From Candidatus Staskawiczbacteria bacterium (GTDB lineage: Bacteria > Patescibacteriota > Minisyncoccia > Minisyncoccales > Staskawiczbacteraceae): 49,164 nt of DNA. The DNA lies in contig JAHFKW010000003.1 of the NCBI GenBank assembly GCA_023245145.1, positions 49,659 through 98,822 on the forward strand, given 5' to 3'. A program made the position numbers and the translations under genes. Shown here one piece after another: positions 1-8,446 of the stretch (its first letter is position 1; every line of letters begins with the position of its first letter). Below the pieces are notes generated by a model. That model had not been told where the DNA came from. It did not search any database and was given only the letters and a program-made list of their open reading frames with translations.

Positions 1-38
1 TGGTATAAGTATAAGTAACATAATTAAAATAAAAAACC

Positions 39-821
39 ATGGAAACAGAAACTAGGCACATTATAGACTTGTCTAATAAAATGTATAAATTGCCGATTGC
101 GATGATGAGCGTGGTGGCAATTTTGGGATTAGGATTTTTGGTGTATGCGTTTAGCGCGTTGCCACAAAATGCTCCTCATGAAATTCAAGTTAGTGGCAAT
201 GGAAAAGCGTATGTAAAGCCCGACATTGCCATGATTAGTTTTGGCATGCACACACAAGCACCCAAAAGTCAAGACGCGGTTAATCAAAATAATACGGTGA
301 TGAATGCGGTAATTTCGGCTATTAAAGGCCTTGGCGTGACTGATAAAGATATTCAGACCACCTTGTATCAGGTTCAGCCGGTGTATAGCTATCAGGCCGT
401 GCCGATGATGTATCCGGCTCCGGTTAGGAATCAAGTGGTGACGGGCTATTCTTTAGACCAGCAAATTCAGGTGAAAATCAGGAATTTTGACAATATTAAT
501 GCTATTTTGGACGCGGCTACAAAAAATGGCGCTAATACCATCGGCAGTTTACAATTTACAGTGGACGACATGGAAAAAGTTCGTTCTGAAGCTCGTGCCA
601 ACGCCATTATGGAGGCCAAGGAAAAAGCAATGAGTATGTTTAATTCCGCTGGTTTACACGGCGCCAAAATTGTAAATATTTCCGAGGGATATAATTATGC
701 AGAGCCGATGTATGCTACGGGCGTGGCCATGAAAGATTCAGCAGTAAATGTAGCGCCTTCTATTCAAACCGGCCAAGAAGAGGTGAGTGTAACAGTGACT
801 TTAACGTATAGAGTCAAATAA
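39..821 (+). CDS. SIMPL (DUF541) domain-containing membrane-anchored protein
   Basis: 260 aa ORF; N-terminal TM helix, then 'IQVSGNGKAYVKPDIAMISFGM...' and C-terminal 'VSVTVTLTYRVK', typical of SIMPL proteins. Confidence 0.85.
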   Translation: METETRHIIDLSNKMYKLPIAMMSVVAILGLGFLVYAFSALPQNAPHEIQVSGNGKAYVKPDIAMISFGMHTQAPKSQDAVNQNNTVMNAVISAIKGLGVTDKDIQTTLYQVQPVYSYQAVPMMYPAPVRNQVVTGYSLDQQIQVKIRNFDNINAILDAATKNGANTIGSLQFTVDDMEKVRSEARANAIMEAKEKAMSMFNSAGLHGAKIVNISEGYNYAEPMYATGVAMKDSAVNVAPSIQTGQEEVSVTVTLTYRVK

Positions 822-1237
822 TGGAAGATTGTATTTTTTGCAAAATCCTAGCGGGAGAAATTCCATGCGCCAAGATATATGAAGATGAAGATGTTTTGGC
901 GTTTTTGGATTTATTCCCGCTCACGAAAGGTCACGCACTGGTGATTTCGAAGCAACATTTTGTGGATGTATTTGATGTTTCTGAAGATGCGTTGCAAAAA
1001 ATTGCGATTGCTGCGAAAAATATTTCCACAAAATTAAAAATGGTACTATCTGCCGATGGAATTCGCCTTTCTCAATCTAATGGCAAGCATGCTGGCCAAG
1101 CTGTTTTTCATTTTCATTTGCATATCATTCCACGATACGAAAACGATGGCGTAGGCATGACCGAAACAACTACTGCACATCCGCCAAAGGCCGATTTTGA
1201 AGAACTCAAAAAACTGGCGGAAAGACTGAAGATGTGA
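821..1237 (+). CDS. HIT family hydrolase
   Basis: 'CIFCKILAGEIPCAKIYEDEDVLAFLD' and HIT motif 'HFHLHIIPR'. Confidence 0.95.
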   Translation: MEDCIFCKILAGEIPCAKIYEDEDVLAFLDLFPLTKGHALVISKQHFVDVFDVSEDALQKIAIAAKNISTKLKMVLSADGIRLSQSNGKHAGQAVFHFHLHIIPRYENDGVGMTETTTAHPPKADFEELKKLAERLKM

Positions 1238-1251
1238 TAAGATAGTGGCAC

Positions 1252-2853
1252 ATGGACTCCCAAATTGAAGAAATCAAAAATAAGCTGAATGTATTGGATG
1301 TGGTGGGAAGCTATATGAAGCTTACGAAAACAGGAATCAACTATCGGGGAGTTTGTCCATTTCATCAAGAAAAATCACCTTCTTTTTTTGTTTCGCCTGG
1401 ACGGCAAATGTGGCATTGTTTTGGGTGCGGTAAAGGAGGCTCCATTTATGACTTTGTGATGGGTATTGAGGGCGTGGAATTTGGCGATGCCCTACGGATT
1501 TTGGCGGCCAAGGCGGGCGTGCAATTAAAACGAGAAAATGCAGAGCTAAGAACCGAAAGACAGAGGTTGTATGAAATTTGTAATTGGGCTTGTTCGTTTT
1601 TTGAAAAGCAATTGGAGGCCAGCGAAGTTGGAAAAGAAGTTAAGGAATATTTATTAAAACGGGGCATTACTGACGAAAGTATTAAAAAATGGCGAGTTGG
1701 ATATTCACCGGATTTATGGAACAGCCTGACAGATTTTTTAATCGGCAAAGGATATCAGAGGGAAGAGGTGGTGAAAGTGGGCTTGGCGATTCATAAGGAA
1801 AATTCACAAGATTCGTACGATAGATTTCGCGGCCGGATTATGTTTCCGGTGTTTGATTTAAATGGGCAAGTGGTGGGGTTTGGTGGCCGGGTTTTTAAGC
1901 AACAAAACGAAACGGCTAAATACATTAATACGCCCCAAACGCTTTTGTATGATAAATCCGGAATTTTGTATGGATTAAATAATGCTAAATTAGCGGTTCG
2001 AAAAAAAGCGGAATGTGTGGTGGTGGAGGGTTACACCGATGTAATTATGGCGCACCAGGCTGGCTATGAAAATACGGTGGCGGCCAGCGGAACGGCTTTG
2101 ACCAGCCAGCATTTGGTGATGTTAAAAAGGTATTCGGAAAATTTGGTTCTGGCCTTTGATATGGATGTAGCCGGTGACAGCGCCACCAAACGGGGTATCA
2201 ACAACGCACAAGAACTGGGTTTTAACATAAAAATTATCGGCAGTTATGGCCCCGCCGCCGCACAAGGCTCTGGCGGGCAAGGGATGGTCTACGAAAAGTC
2301 CGACCCAGCGGAGATTATTTTAAAAGATGCCAAGATTTGGGAAAACGCAGTGACCGGGGCCAAAAGTATTATGGATTATTATATGGACTTTTCCTTTGGC
2401 CACTTTGATGCCAAAACTCCGGAAGGGAAGAAAGAAATTAGTAAAATCGTATTGCCGGCCATAAAAAGATTAGTTAATGGAATTGAACAATCTCACTGGA
2501 TTCAAGTGTTAGCCGAGAAACTGGGAGTTAGCCAAGAAGTGATAAAAGAAGAATTAGGAAAAGTAAAGGAAGAAAAGTCGCGTCAAGAAGAGCCGGTGGC
2601 AGTGCCATCGCTTAATGGGCAAGAGCAACGCAAGCTTTTGTTGGAACAAAGAATTATGTCGCTGGAAGGAAGTGAAAATGAAGAAGATAAAAAAGAATTA
2701 CAGCTTTGCATTGATGAGCTGGAAAAGTTAGAATCAAAAAACCGTCAGCAGGCTTTAATGCAACAAATTTCAGGCGAGCCCGACGAGTCAAAAAAGCAAG
2801 ATTTAATTCGTCAATTGGACACGGAAACCAAAAAATTTCATTCAATTACCTAA
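1252..2853 (+). CDS. dnaG: DNA primase
   Basis: CHC2 zinc finger '[29 protein letters not shown]'; TOPRIM '[16 protein letters not shown]'. Confidence 0.96.
   Translation: MDSQIEEIKNKLNVLDVVGSYMKLTKTGINYRGVCPFHQEKSPSFFVSPGRQMWHCFGCGKGGSIYDFVMGIEGVEFGDALRILAAKAGVQLKRENAELRTERQRLYEICNWACSFFEKQLEASEVGKEVKEYLLKRGITDESIKKWRVGYSPDLWNSLTDFLIGKGYQREEVVKVGLAIHKENSQDSYDRFRGRIMFPVFDLNGQVVGFGGRVFKQQNETAKYINTPQTLLYDKSGILYGLNNAKLAVRKKAECVVVEGYTDVIMAHQAGYENTVAASGTALTSQHLVMLKRYSENLVLAFDMDVAGDSATKRGINNAQELGFNIKIIGSYGPAAAQGSGGQGMVYEKSDPAEIILKDAKIWENAVTGAKSIMDYYMDFSFGHFDAKTPEGKKEISKIVLPAIKRLVNGIEQSHWIQVLAEKLGVSQEVIKEELGKVKEEKSRQEEPVAVPSLNGQEQRKLLLEQRIMSLEGSENEEDKKELQLCIDELEKLESKNRQQALMQQISGEPDESKKQDLIRQLDTETKKFHSIT
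2249..2278. repeat. In-frame GC-rich palindromic element within dnaG
   Basis: GCCCCGCCGCCGCACAAGGCTCTGGCGGGC encoding '[10 protein letters not shown]'; shares GCACAAGGCTCTGGCG with 10553-10568. Confidence 0.85.
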
Positions 2854-2855
2854 GT

Positions 2856-4046
2856 ATGTCAAAAAATAAAATCAAGGTAAAAAAGGCGCGCAAGGTTTTG
2901 GGGGTTAAGAGACCTGCCAAAAAAACCAAGGGCGCAAAAAAGCATACCAAGCCCGTGAGATTGCGTGGTAAGGCGGCGAAAATTTCACAAGAGCAGATTG
3001 ATATGCTTTTAAGAAAGGGCAGTGAACGGGGATTTATTACGTCCTCGGAGATTTTGCATGCTATTCCAAATTTGGAATACGACATTGAAGGTTTGGAAAA
3101 TATCTACGATTTGTTAAAAGAGCGGGGGGTTGAATTGAAAGAAGCTCGAGAATTCTTGGAAGTAAAAAGTGGCAAAAAAGAAAAAAAGGCCAAAAAGTTG
3201 TTGGTGGGGAAAATTGACCCGATTCAAATGTATTTAAAAGAAATTGGGCGGAGCAGTTTTTTATCGGCCAAGGAAGAAAAAGAATTGGCCAAACGCATTG
3301 AGCATGGCGACGAAGATGCTAAAAATAAATTGGCGTTGGCCAATTTAAGGCTGGTGGTTTCCATCGCCAAAAAGTATGTGGGACGCTCGCCTAATTTGAC
3401 GATGCTGGATTTAATTCAGGAAGGAAATTTGGGTCTATTTAAAGCGGTCAAAAAGTTTGATTGGCGAAAAGGATATAAGTTTTCAACTTATGCGACTTGG
3501 TGGATTCGTCAGAGTATTACCCGCGCGTTGGCTGACCAAGCTCGAACCATTCGAATTCCGGTGCACATGATTGAAACTATTTCCAAATACACTAAAGTAC
3601 GCCGAAGTTTGTTGCAAGAATTGGGTCGCGAACCGTTGGCTGAAGAAATTGCCGCGGAGATGGGGCTGGAAGTGGACAAAGTGCATCACATTCGAAAAAT
3701 TGCCCAAAAAGCGGTGTCTTTGGAGACTCCGATTGGGGAAGACAAAGACAAACAAGACAGTGTGTTGGCCGAATTTATAAAAGACGATAAAAGTATTGCG
3801 CCCAACACCGAAGCATCGCGTAATTTGTTAAAAGAACGGTTGAGTCAAATTTCCAGCGAATTAACTGTCCGTGAATTAAAAATTTTGGGGATGCGATTTG
3901 GACTTGAAGACGGCGTCATGCACACGTTGGAAGAAACGGGGGAGGAGTTTGGTGTTACGCGCGAAAGAATTAGGCAAATTCAGGCCAAAGCGCTGGAAAA
4001 ATTACGCCGGCACGCGGATTTAAAGAAAGTGAAAGATTATTACTAG
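2856..4046 (+). CDS. rpoD: RNA polymerase primary sigma factor
   Basis: Region 2 '[61 protein letters not shown]'; region 4 HTH '[17 protein letters not shown]'. Confidence 0.96.
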   Translation: MSKNKIKVKKARKVLGVKRPAKKTKGAKKHTKPVRLRGKAAKISQEQIDMLLRKGSERGFITSSEILHAIPNLEYDIEGLENIYDLLKERGVELKEAREFLEVKSGKKEKKAKKLLVGKIDPIQMYLKEIGRSSFLSAKEEKELAKRIEHGDEDAKNKLALANLRLVVSIAKKYVGRSPNLTMLDLIQEGNLGLFKAVKKFDWRKGYKFSTYATWWIRQSITRALADQARTIRIPVHMIETISKYTKVRRSLLQELGREPLAEEIAAEMGLEVDKVHHIRKIAQKAVSLETPIGEDKDKQDSVLAEFIKDDKSIAPNTEASRNLLKERLSQISSELTVRELKILGMRFGLEDGVMHTLEETGEEFGVTRERIRQIQAKALEKLRRHADLKKVKDYY

Positions 4047-4047
4047 A

Positions 4048-4518
4048 ATGAAACTTTCTATTGGCGATAAGGCGCCGGAATTTAATTTATTAGACCAACA
4101 TGGAAAAAGCCATTCGCTGGCGGAATATGAAGGCGGGTGGTTTTTGCTGTATTTTTATCCAAAAGATAATACGGAGGGATGCATAAAGGAAGCCTGTGCG
4201 CTAAGGGATGACTTTCTAGGTTTTAAAAAGTTAAAAGTAAAAATTGTGGGAGTGAGCGCGGATTCGGCTTTAAGCCATAAAAAGTTTGCCGATGAATATA
4301 AACTGCCGTTTACTTTACTATCAGATGAAAAAAAAGAAGTTTTGAATTTGTATGGCGTGTGGGGTGAAAAAAGTATGTATGGCAAAAAGTATATGGGCAC
4401 ATTGCGCACGTCATTTTTGATTAATCCGGAAGGAAAAGTTGAAAAAATATACGAGAAAGTAAAACCGGCGGAACATAGCCAAGAGGTATTGGAGGATATA
4501 AAAGCATTAAAAATATGA
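4048..4518 (+). CDS. bcp: Peroxiredoxin (thioredoxin-dependent thiol peroxidase, Bcp-like)
   Basis: 'LYFYPKDNTEGCIKEACALRDDF' Prx active-site context. Confidence 0.9.
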   Translation: MKLSIGDKAPEFNLLDQHGKSHSLAEYEGGWFLLYFYPKDNTEGCIKEACALRDDFLGFKKLKVKIVGVSADSALSHKKFADEYKLPFTLLSDEKKEVLNLYGVWGEKSMYGKKYMGTLRTSFLINPEGKVEKIYEKVKPAEHSQEVLEDIKALKI

Positions 4519-5150
4519 TACGTGCGGTAATTTTTGATATGGACGGGCTAATGATTGACAGCGAAAGGCTACATTATCAAGCCTACCAAGAAGTACTGAA
4601 AACATGCGGCATTGATTTTACGTTAGAGCAATATCTTGATTTTTGGGGATCGGACAAAGATATTTGCAGGCGGATTGTTGAAAAGTTAAAGCCGAATTTA
4701 TCGGAACAGACTCTGTTGGAAGAAAAAAATAAACTATTCAGGGACGTGTATATTCATGAGGTGACGCCCCAACCAGGGCTATTTAAACTTTTGGAGTTTT
4801 TAAAAAGTAAAAACTATCCAATGGCCGTGGCGTCCAGTTCTCAAATGCATGAAATAAAAATCGTGCTTGAAACCATTGGAGTTATTAATTACTTTAAAGA
4901 AATTGTGTCGGCTGAATCGGTGGAACACGGCAAACCGGCGCCGGATTGTTATTTACTGGCCGCAAAAAAAATCGGCGTTGAGCCGGAGCATTGCTTAGTG
5001 CTGGAGGATGCCCCCAAAGGAGTGAAAGCGGCCAAAGCGGCGGGGATGATGTGTTTTGCAGTACCCGGGATGGGGTTTGCCCTTGAACAATTTTCAATCG
5101 CAGACAAAGTTTTGGGAAGAGGCTTGGATGAAGTGAAGAAATATCTTTAA
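4515..5150 (+). CDS. HAD family hydrolase (beta-phosphoglucomutase-like)
   Basis: 'AVIFDMDGLMIDSE', 'VASSS', 'GKPAPDCYLLAAKKIGVEPEHCLVLEDAPKGVKAAKAAGM'. Confidence 0.92.
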   Translation: MIRAVIFDMDGLMIDSERLHYQAYQEVLKTCGIDFTLEQYLDFWGSDKDICRRIVEKLKPNLSEQTLLEEKNKLFRDVYIHEVTPQPGLFKLLEFLKSKNYPMAVASSSQMHEIKIVLETIGVINYFKEIVSAESVEHGKPAPDCYLLAAKKIGVEPEHCLVLEDAPKGVKAAKAAGMMCFAVPGMGFALEQFSIADKVLGRGLDEVKKYL

Positions 5151-5446
5151 TCAATGTGCCAAAATTTCACCGAACCCTTTTCCTTACCGTCAGCTCCATA
5201 AAACTTTAAATTCGCAAAATCTTTTAAGTCGCTGATAAAGTGACCCAAGCCAAAAGAAAACAGACAAAAACCAATGTAGCTTTGCCACATCCAGGCGCCA
5301 ATAATCATTAAGATTAGGCCGTAAATCCAGTGGTCGGGTAGCCAAGCTGGATCCCCAATCCAAAAATTGACATAGTTGTCACCAATTCTTCCCACTACAA
5401 AACCGACAAATCCTACAGCAAAGAAAATAATAAGACCAGTAAGCAT
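5147..5446 (-). CDS. Small integral membrane protein, unknown function
   Basis: 99 aa ORF with about three hydrophobic segments. Confidence 0.6.
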   Translation of the reverse strand: MLTGLIIFFAVGFVGFVVGRIGDNYVNFWIGDPAWLPDHWIYGLILMIIGAWMWQSYIGFCLFSFGLGHFISDLKDFANLKFYGADGKEKGSVKFWHID

Positions 5447-5462
5447 AATAAGTGTATTATAC

Positions 5463-5509
5463 TAAATATCAAAAGCCTCGGTCAAGACCGCAGGTTAAAA
5501 AACATTGCT
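5463..5509. repeat. 47-nt direct repeat, copy A (pair at 6770-6816)
   Basis: Exact TAAATATCAAAAGCCTCGGTCAAGACCGCAGGTTAAAAAACATTGCT. Confidence 0.97.
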
Positions 5510-5586
5510 ACCCCTTGGGTAAAAAGTCCGAATGTGCTTTGTAGGAGTTTAATTACGTCTTTCTAGGATTATTGAGTTGAATAGAC

Positions 5587-6027
5587 TTAGAAAGTTATTT
5601 CAAACGTTTCATCGGGTTGCTTGGTCATATCTAGAATCCGAATCCAAACCGGCTTAACTAAAAAGTATCTTTGGTCTTGTTTGTGTACGAATTTTTTAGA
5701 GCGTGGATTTTTAGCGACCAAAATAGATGAATATTGCAAAGACTCTTGTTGAGACAATTCTTGTGCAATGCCTTCATACTGAACTGTACCTTTTTCACTA
5801 TCCCAGCCAATTACAAAAGAAACGTGCTGATTATTTTGTAGGTTCTTATATTTTCTTGTAGTATTTTTTGTTCCAAAGATAATTTCAAAACTCTCATTTT
5901 CAGCAAAAGCAATTACAGCACTTTCTGGCTTCTTTCCATCAATGTCAACAGTTGAAATAACAGTCAACATATTCTCCTTCATAAAATCCATTATTCTCTT
6001 TTTAGCTTCCTCAATATTCATATTCAC
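5587..6027 (-). CDS. Pyridoxamine 5'-phosphate oxidase family (FMN-binding split barrel) protein
   Basis: 'MLTVISTVDIDGKKPESAVIAFAENESFEIIFGTKNTTRKYKNLQNNQHVSFVIG'. Confidence 0.8.
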   Translation of the reverse strand: MNMNIEEAKKRIMDFMKENMLTVISTVDIDGKKPESAVIAFAENESFEIIFGTKNTTRKYKNLQNNQHVSFVIGWDSEKGTVQYEGIAQELSQQESLQYSSILVAKNPRSKKFVHKQDQRYFLVKPVWIRILDMTKQPDETFEITF

Positions 6028-6035
6028 TAAAAAGA

Positions 6036-6689
6036 TTAATTAAATCGCTTCCACTTTCCTTCTGAAACAACTTCTGTATCTCCATCTACTACTTTTACTG
6101 CTGTCTGGTCATCTATAGCGTACAATGGAATTTCAATATCTTTAGCCACTTCATCAATCAGTTCCGAGGCTCTAGGAAAATACGGTGAATTCATATGTGG
6201 CACCACAAGAAAATCCACAAAACCCAACCCCTCGTTAGTATCATCATCAATAATAGGCTCTTCATATAATCGTTGCATTTCTTTTTCTTTCAGTTTTGGA
6301 GCTACCACCATACTTCCAGCGCTAATCCCTACATACACCCGAGACTTTAATAAATCAGACAAAACTTTCACCAAACCAGATTTTTTAATTTGTCCCATCA
6401 AGTAAGATGTATTTCCTCCGCCAACCATAAGCACATCTGCATTTCTCAGTCGTGGTTCCCATATATCTTGTGAAACAGCTGCGATGTCTACAATATCTAC
6501 TTCTTTGAAACCAAGTTCTTTACATTTAGCTAAATCACCAATAAGCCACCATTTATCTCCTTTTTCAACATTTGCGGCAGTAGGTATAAAAACAAGATTG
6601 GCATCCTTAAAATCTTTGCCTACTAAATCTCGTAAAGCATCAATCATTGTTTTGTTTTCGAGACCTCCTGATGTGAGTAATAGTTTCAT
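6036..6689 (-). CDS. Peptidase E-like (S51 family) protein
   Basis: 'MKLLLTSGGLENKTMIDAL', 'MVGGGNTSYLM', 'YVGISAGSMVVAP' nucleophile elbow; start taken at internal Met (6689) rather than the longest ORF. Confidence 0.85.
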   Translation of the reverse strand: MKLLLTSGGLENKTMIDALRDLVGKDFKDANLVFIPTAANVEKGDKWWLIGDLAKCKELGFKEVDIVDIAAVSQDIWEPRLRNADVLMVGGGNTSYLMGQIKKSGLVKVLSDLLKSRVYVGISAGSMVVAPKLKEKEMQRLYEEPIIDDDTNEGLGFVDFLVVPHMNSPYFPRASELIDEVAKDIEIPLYAIDDQTAVKVVDGDTEVVSEGKWKRFN

Positions 6690-6769
6690 GGTTTTAAAGA
6701 AAGATAAAGAATAAAGGATAATGATAAAGGGGTCGTGATAAAGGATAAAGGGGTCGGGTACCTTTATTT

Positions 6770-6816
6770 TAAATATCAAAAGCCTCGGTCAAGACCGCAG
6801 GTTAAAAAACATTGCT
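6770..6816. repeat. 47-nt direct repeat, copy B, abutting the 3' end of tRNA-Asn
   Basis: Identical to 5463-5509; on the minus strand it contains a hairpin (CCTgCGGTC/GACCGAGG) followed by CTTTTG, so it could act as the tRNA terminator. Confidence 0.95.
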
Positions 6817-6886
6817 CCCCCGGTAGGATTCGAACCTACGACCCTCTCGTTAACAGCGAGACGCTCTACCGCTGAGCTACAGGGGA
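6815..6886 (-). tRNA. tRNA-Asn (anticodon GTT)
   Basis: Minus strand: acceptor TCCCCTG/CGGGGGA, D-arm TAGCTCAGCGGTAGAGC, anticodon loop CTGTTAA, T-arm GTAGGTTCGAATCCTAC, discriminator G; CCA not fully encoded. Confidence 0.95.
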
Positions 6887-6973
6887 ATGTGACTCAGATT
6901 TATCATACTAGATTTTAGATTTTTTTCAACCCTTCGGCTCCACTCAGGTCAGGGATTTTTATAAAATAGTAAT

Positions 6974-7002
6974 AAAAAAGGCGGTCCGTTGGATAGACCG
7001 CC
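6974..7002 (-). terminator. Intrinsic terminator of the 7011-7604 gene
   Basis: GGCGGTC...GACCGCC stem with A-tract on plus (T-tract on minus). Confidence 0.8.
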
Positions 7003-7010
7003 CGAGTGGT

Positions 7011-7604
7011 TTATGCAGCCATGTATTTATTGCAGAAGGCCAGAACCTTGTCCTTGAATTCTTTTGGCGTTCCATTGTTTTCGATAATCTCGTCGGCCCC
7101 TAATCCGATTTTTAGAGTCATCGCAACCGTTGGAAGCTTTTCGTTTTTGTTGAATCTTCTGCGCGACATGCCGTGCTCTCCATGTCGTTGTCTGGCTTGC
7201 AGTCTTTCGAATCTTTTATCTGGCGAGGCAGTAATATAAAGACTCACTACTCGTAACTTTTTGTTACGGCGAAGTCTCACCACCATTTTTTCGTCATCAA
7301 GCGTGCGCATGCAGTCGAAGACGACGAATTTGGTGGATGCTTCCAGAATCTTGGCCTCAATCGCCCTTGCCAAGAATCCCTTGCCAAATGTCTTTGCCAG
7401 CGTCATTACCAGTTTGTCGCAATAATGGCGCTCTAGTGGCAGGTTGAGAATGCCGAGAATCTCTCGGATGATGTCTCCAGTGCAAAGGTGGGTGATGTTT
7501 TTCTTACCCACCCGAGCCGCCAGTCTGCTGTAAGTATATCCCTTACCAGCAAGTGGTTCTCCGACAAGGACGATGAGAGTTTTTATTCCTTTTTTCAATC
7601 GCAT
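7011..7604 (-). CDS. P-loop nucleoside/nucleotide kinase-like protein
   Basis: Walker A 'VLVGEPLAGKGYTYSRLA'; 'FDCMRTLDD', 'RFERLQARQRHGE' as in adenylate/dephospho-CoA kinase-like families. Confidence 0.7.
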   Translation of the reverse strand: MRLKKGIKTLIVLVGEPLAGKGYTYSRLAARVGKKNITHLCTGDIIREILGILNLPLERHYCDKLVMTLAKTFGKGFLARAIEAKILEASTKFVVFDCMRTLDDEKMVVRLRRNKKLRVVSLYITASPDKRFERLQARQRHGEHGMSRRRFNKNEKLPTVAMTLKIGLGADEIIENNGTPKEFKDKVLAFCNKYMAA

Positions 7605-7669
7605 CTTCGCATCTCCTCAAATAGGGGAATGGGGTAAATGGTTGATTGAACGAACAACTAACAAAAATA

Positions 7670-7698
7670 ATACTACCAGTTAGCGGGCCCGATGTCAA
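7670..7698 (-). promoter_or_regulatory. Sigma70-type promoter for 7011-7604
   Basis: Minus strand TTGACA-17 nt-TAGTAT with TG before the -10. Confidence 0.7.
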
Positions 7699-7762
7699 TA
7701 TATGGCCACAAATGGTTTTTATGGTAAAATATGATAAATAAGAATTATTAAATATAAAAAAT

Positions 7763-8446
7763 ATGTCAGAACAAAATTCGGCAATTATTAAATGGTTTTC
7801 CGTTGCGGTTATTGTGGTGGCTGTGGTCGCCAGTGGCGTTGTTATTTATCTTAACAAAGACAATACCCAAAACAACCCCTCCGGGCAAAATCAAGTTGAT
7901 ATTGCTAAGGTAAATACAGAAGGAGCAGCTTTTCTTGGCAATAACAATGCGCCGTTGGTGATGGCCTATTGGTCGGATTATCAATGTCCATATTGCAAAA
8001 GAAATGAAGCCGAGGTTATGAGTCAAGTAGTTCGTGACTACGTTGACACGGGAAAAATAAAAATGATGTATAAAGATTTTGTTTTCTTGGGAGCGGATTC
8101 TGTGACAGCCGGATTGGTGGCTAAAGCAGTTTGGGAAATTGCACCTGAAAAGTTCTCGACTTGGCATGACGCGATGTATCAAAAACAAGATGACGAAAAT
8201 AAGGGTTGGGGCAATAAGGCGGACGTTTTGACCTTAACTCAATCCTTGGGAATTGATTCTGTTAAAGTTGGTCAGTTAATGGATAGTAAAACCACTCAAT
8301 ATCAAGCTGATTTGGATGCGGACAAAGCGGAGGCGGGCAGGTTTGGTATTACCGGAACACCAACGTTTATTATCGGAAAACAGTTAATTATAGGAGCAGT
8401 TTCCTATGATCAGATTAAAGCGGCCATTGAAAAGGCCATCCACTAA
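7763..8446 (+). CDS. DsbA-family thiol-disulfide oxidoreductase, membrane-anchored
   Basis: N-terminal TM; 'MAYWSDYQCPYCKRNEAEVM' CPYC motif; cis-Pro 'GITGTPTFIIG'. Confidence 0.92.
   Translation: MSEQNSAIIKWFSVAVIVVAVVASGVVIYLNKDNTQNNPSGQNQVDIAKVNTEGAAFLGNNNAPLVMAYWSDYQCPYCKRNEAEVMSQVVRDYVDTGKIKMMYKDFVFLGADSVTAGLVAKAVWEIAPEKFSTWHDAMYQKQDDENKGWGNKADVLTLTQSLGIDSVKVGQLMDSKTTQYQADLDADKAEAGRFGITGTPTFIIGKQLIIGAVSYDQIKAAIEKAIH

Noticed and set aside
129-434. Minus-strand ORFs inside plus-strand genes (e.g. 129-434, 467-667, 1446-1748, 14051-14464, 45780-46136)
   Set aside because: Overlap genes with clear family motifs and have no family-like sequence of their own.
821-1237. Alternative genetic code with TGA as Gly
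   Set aside because: Well-conserved ORFs end at TGA (e.g. HIT protein at 1235-1237), supporting TGA as a stop here.
5510-6769. Calling the repeat-bounded segment a confirmed mobile element
   Set aside because: No integrase, transposase or terminal inverted repeats visible; kept only as an att-like hypothesis.
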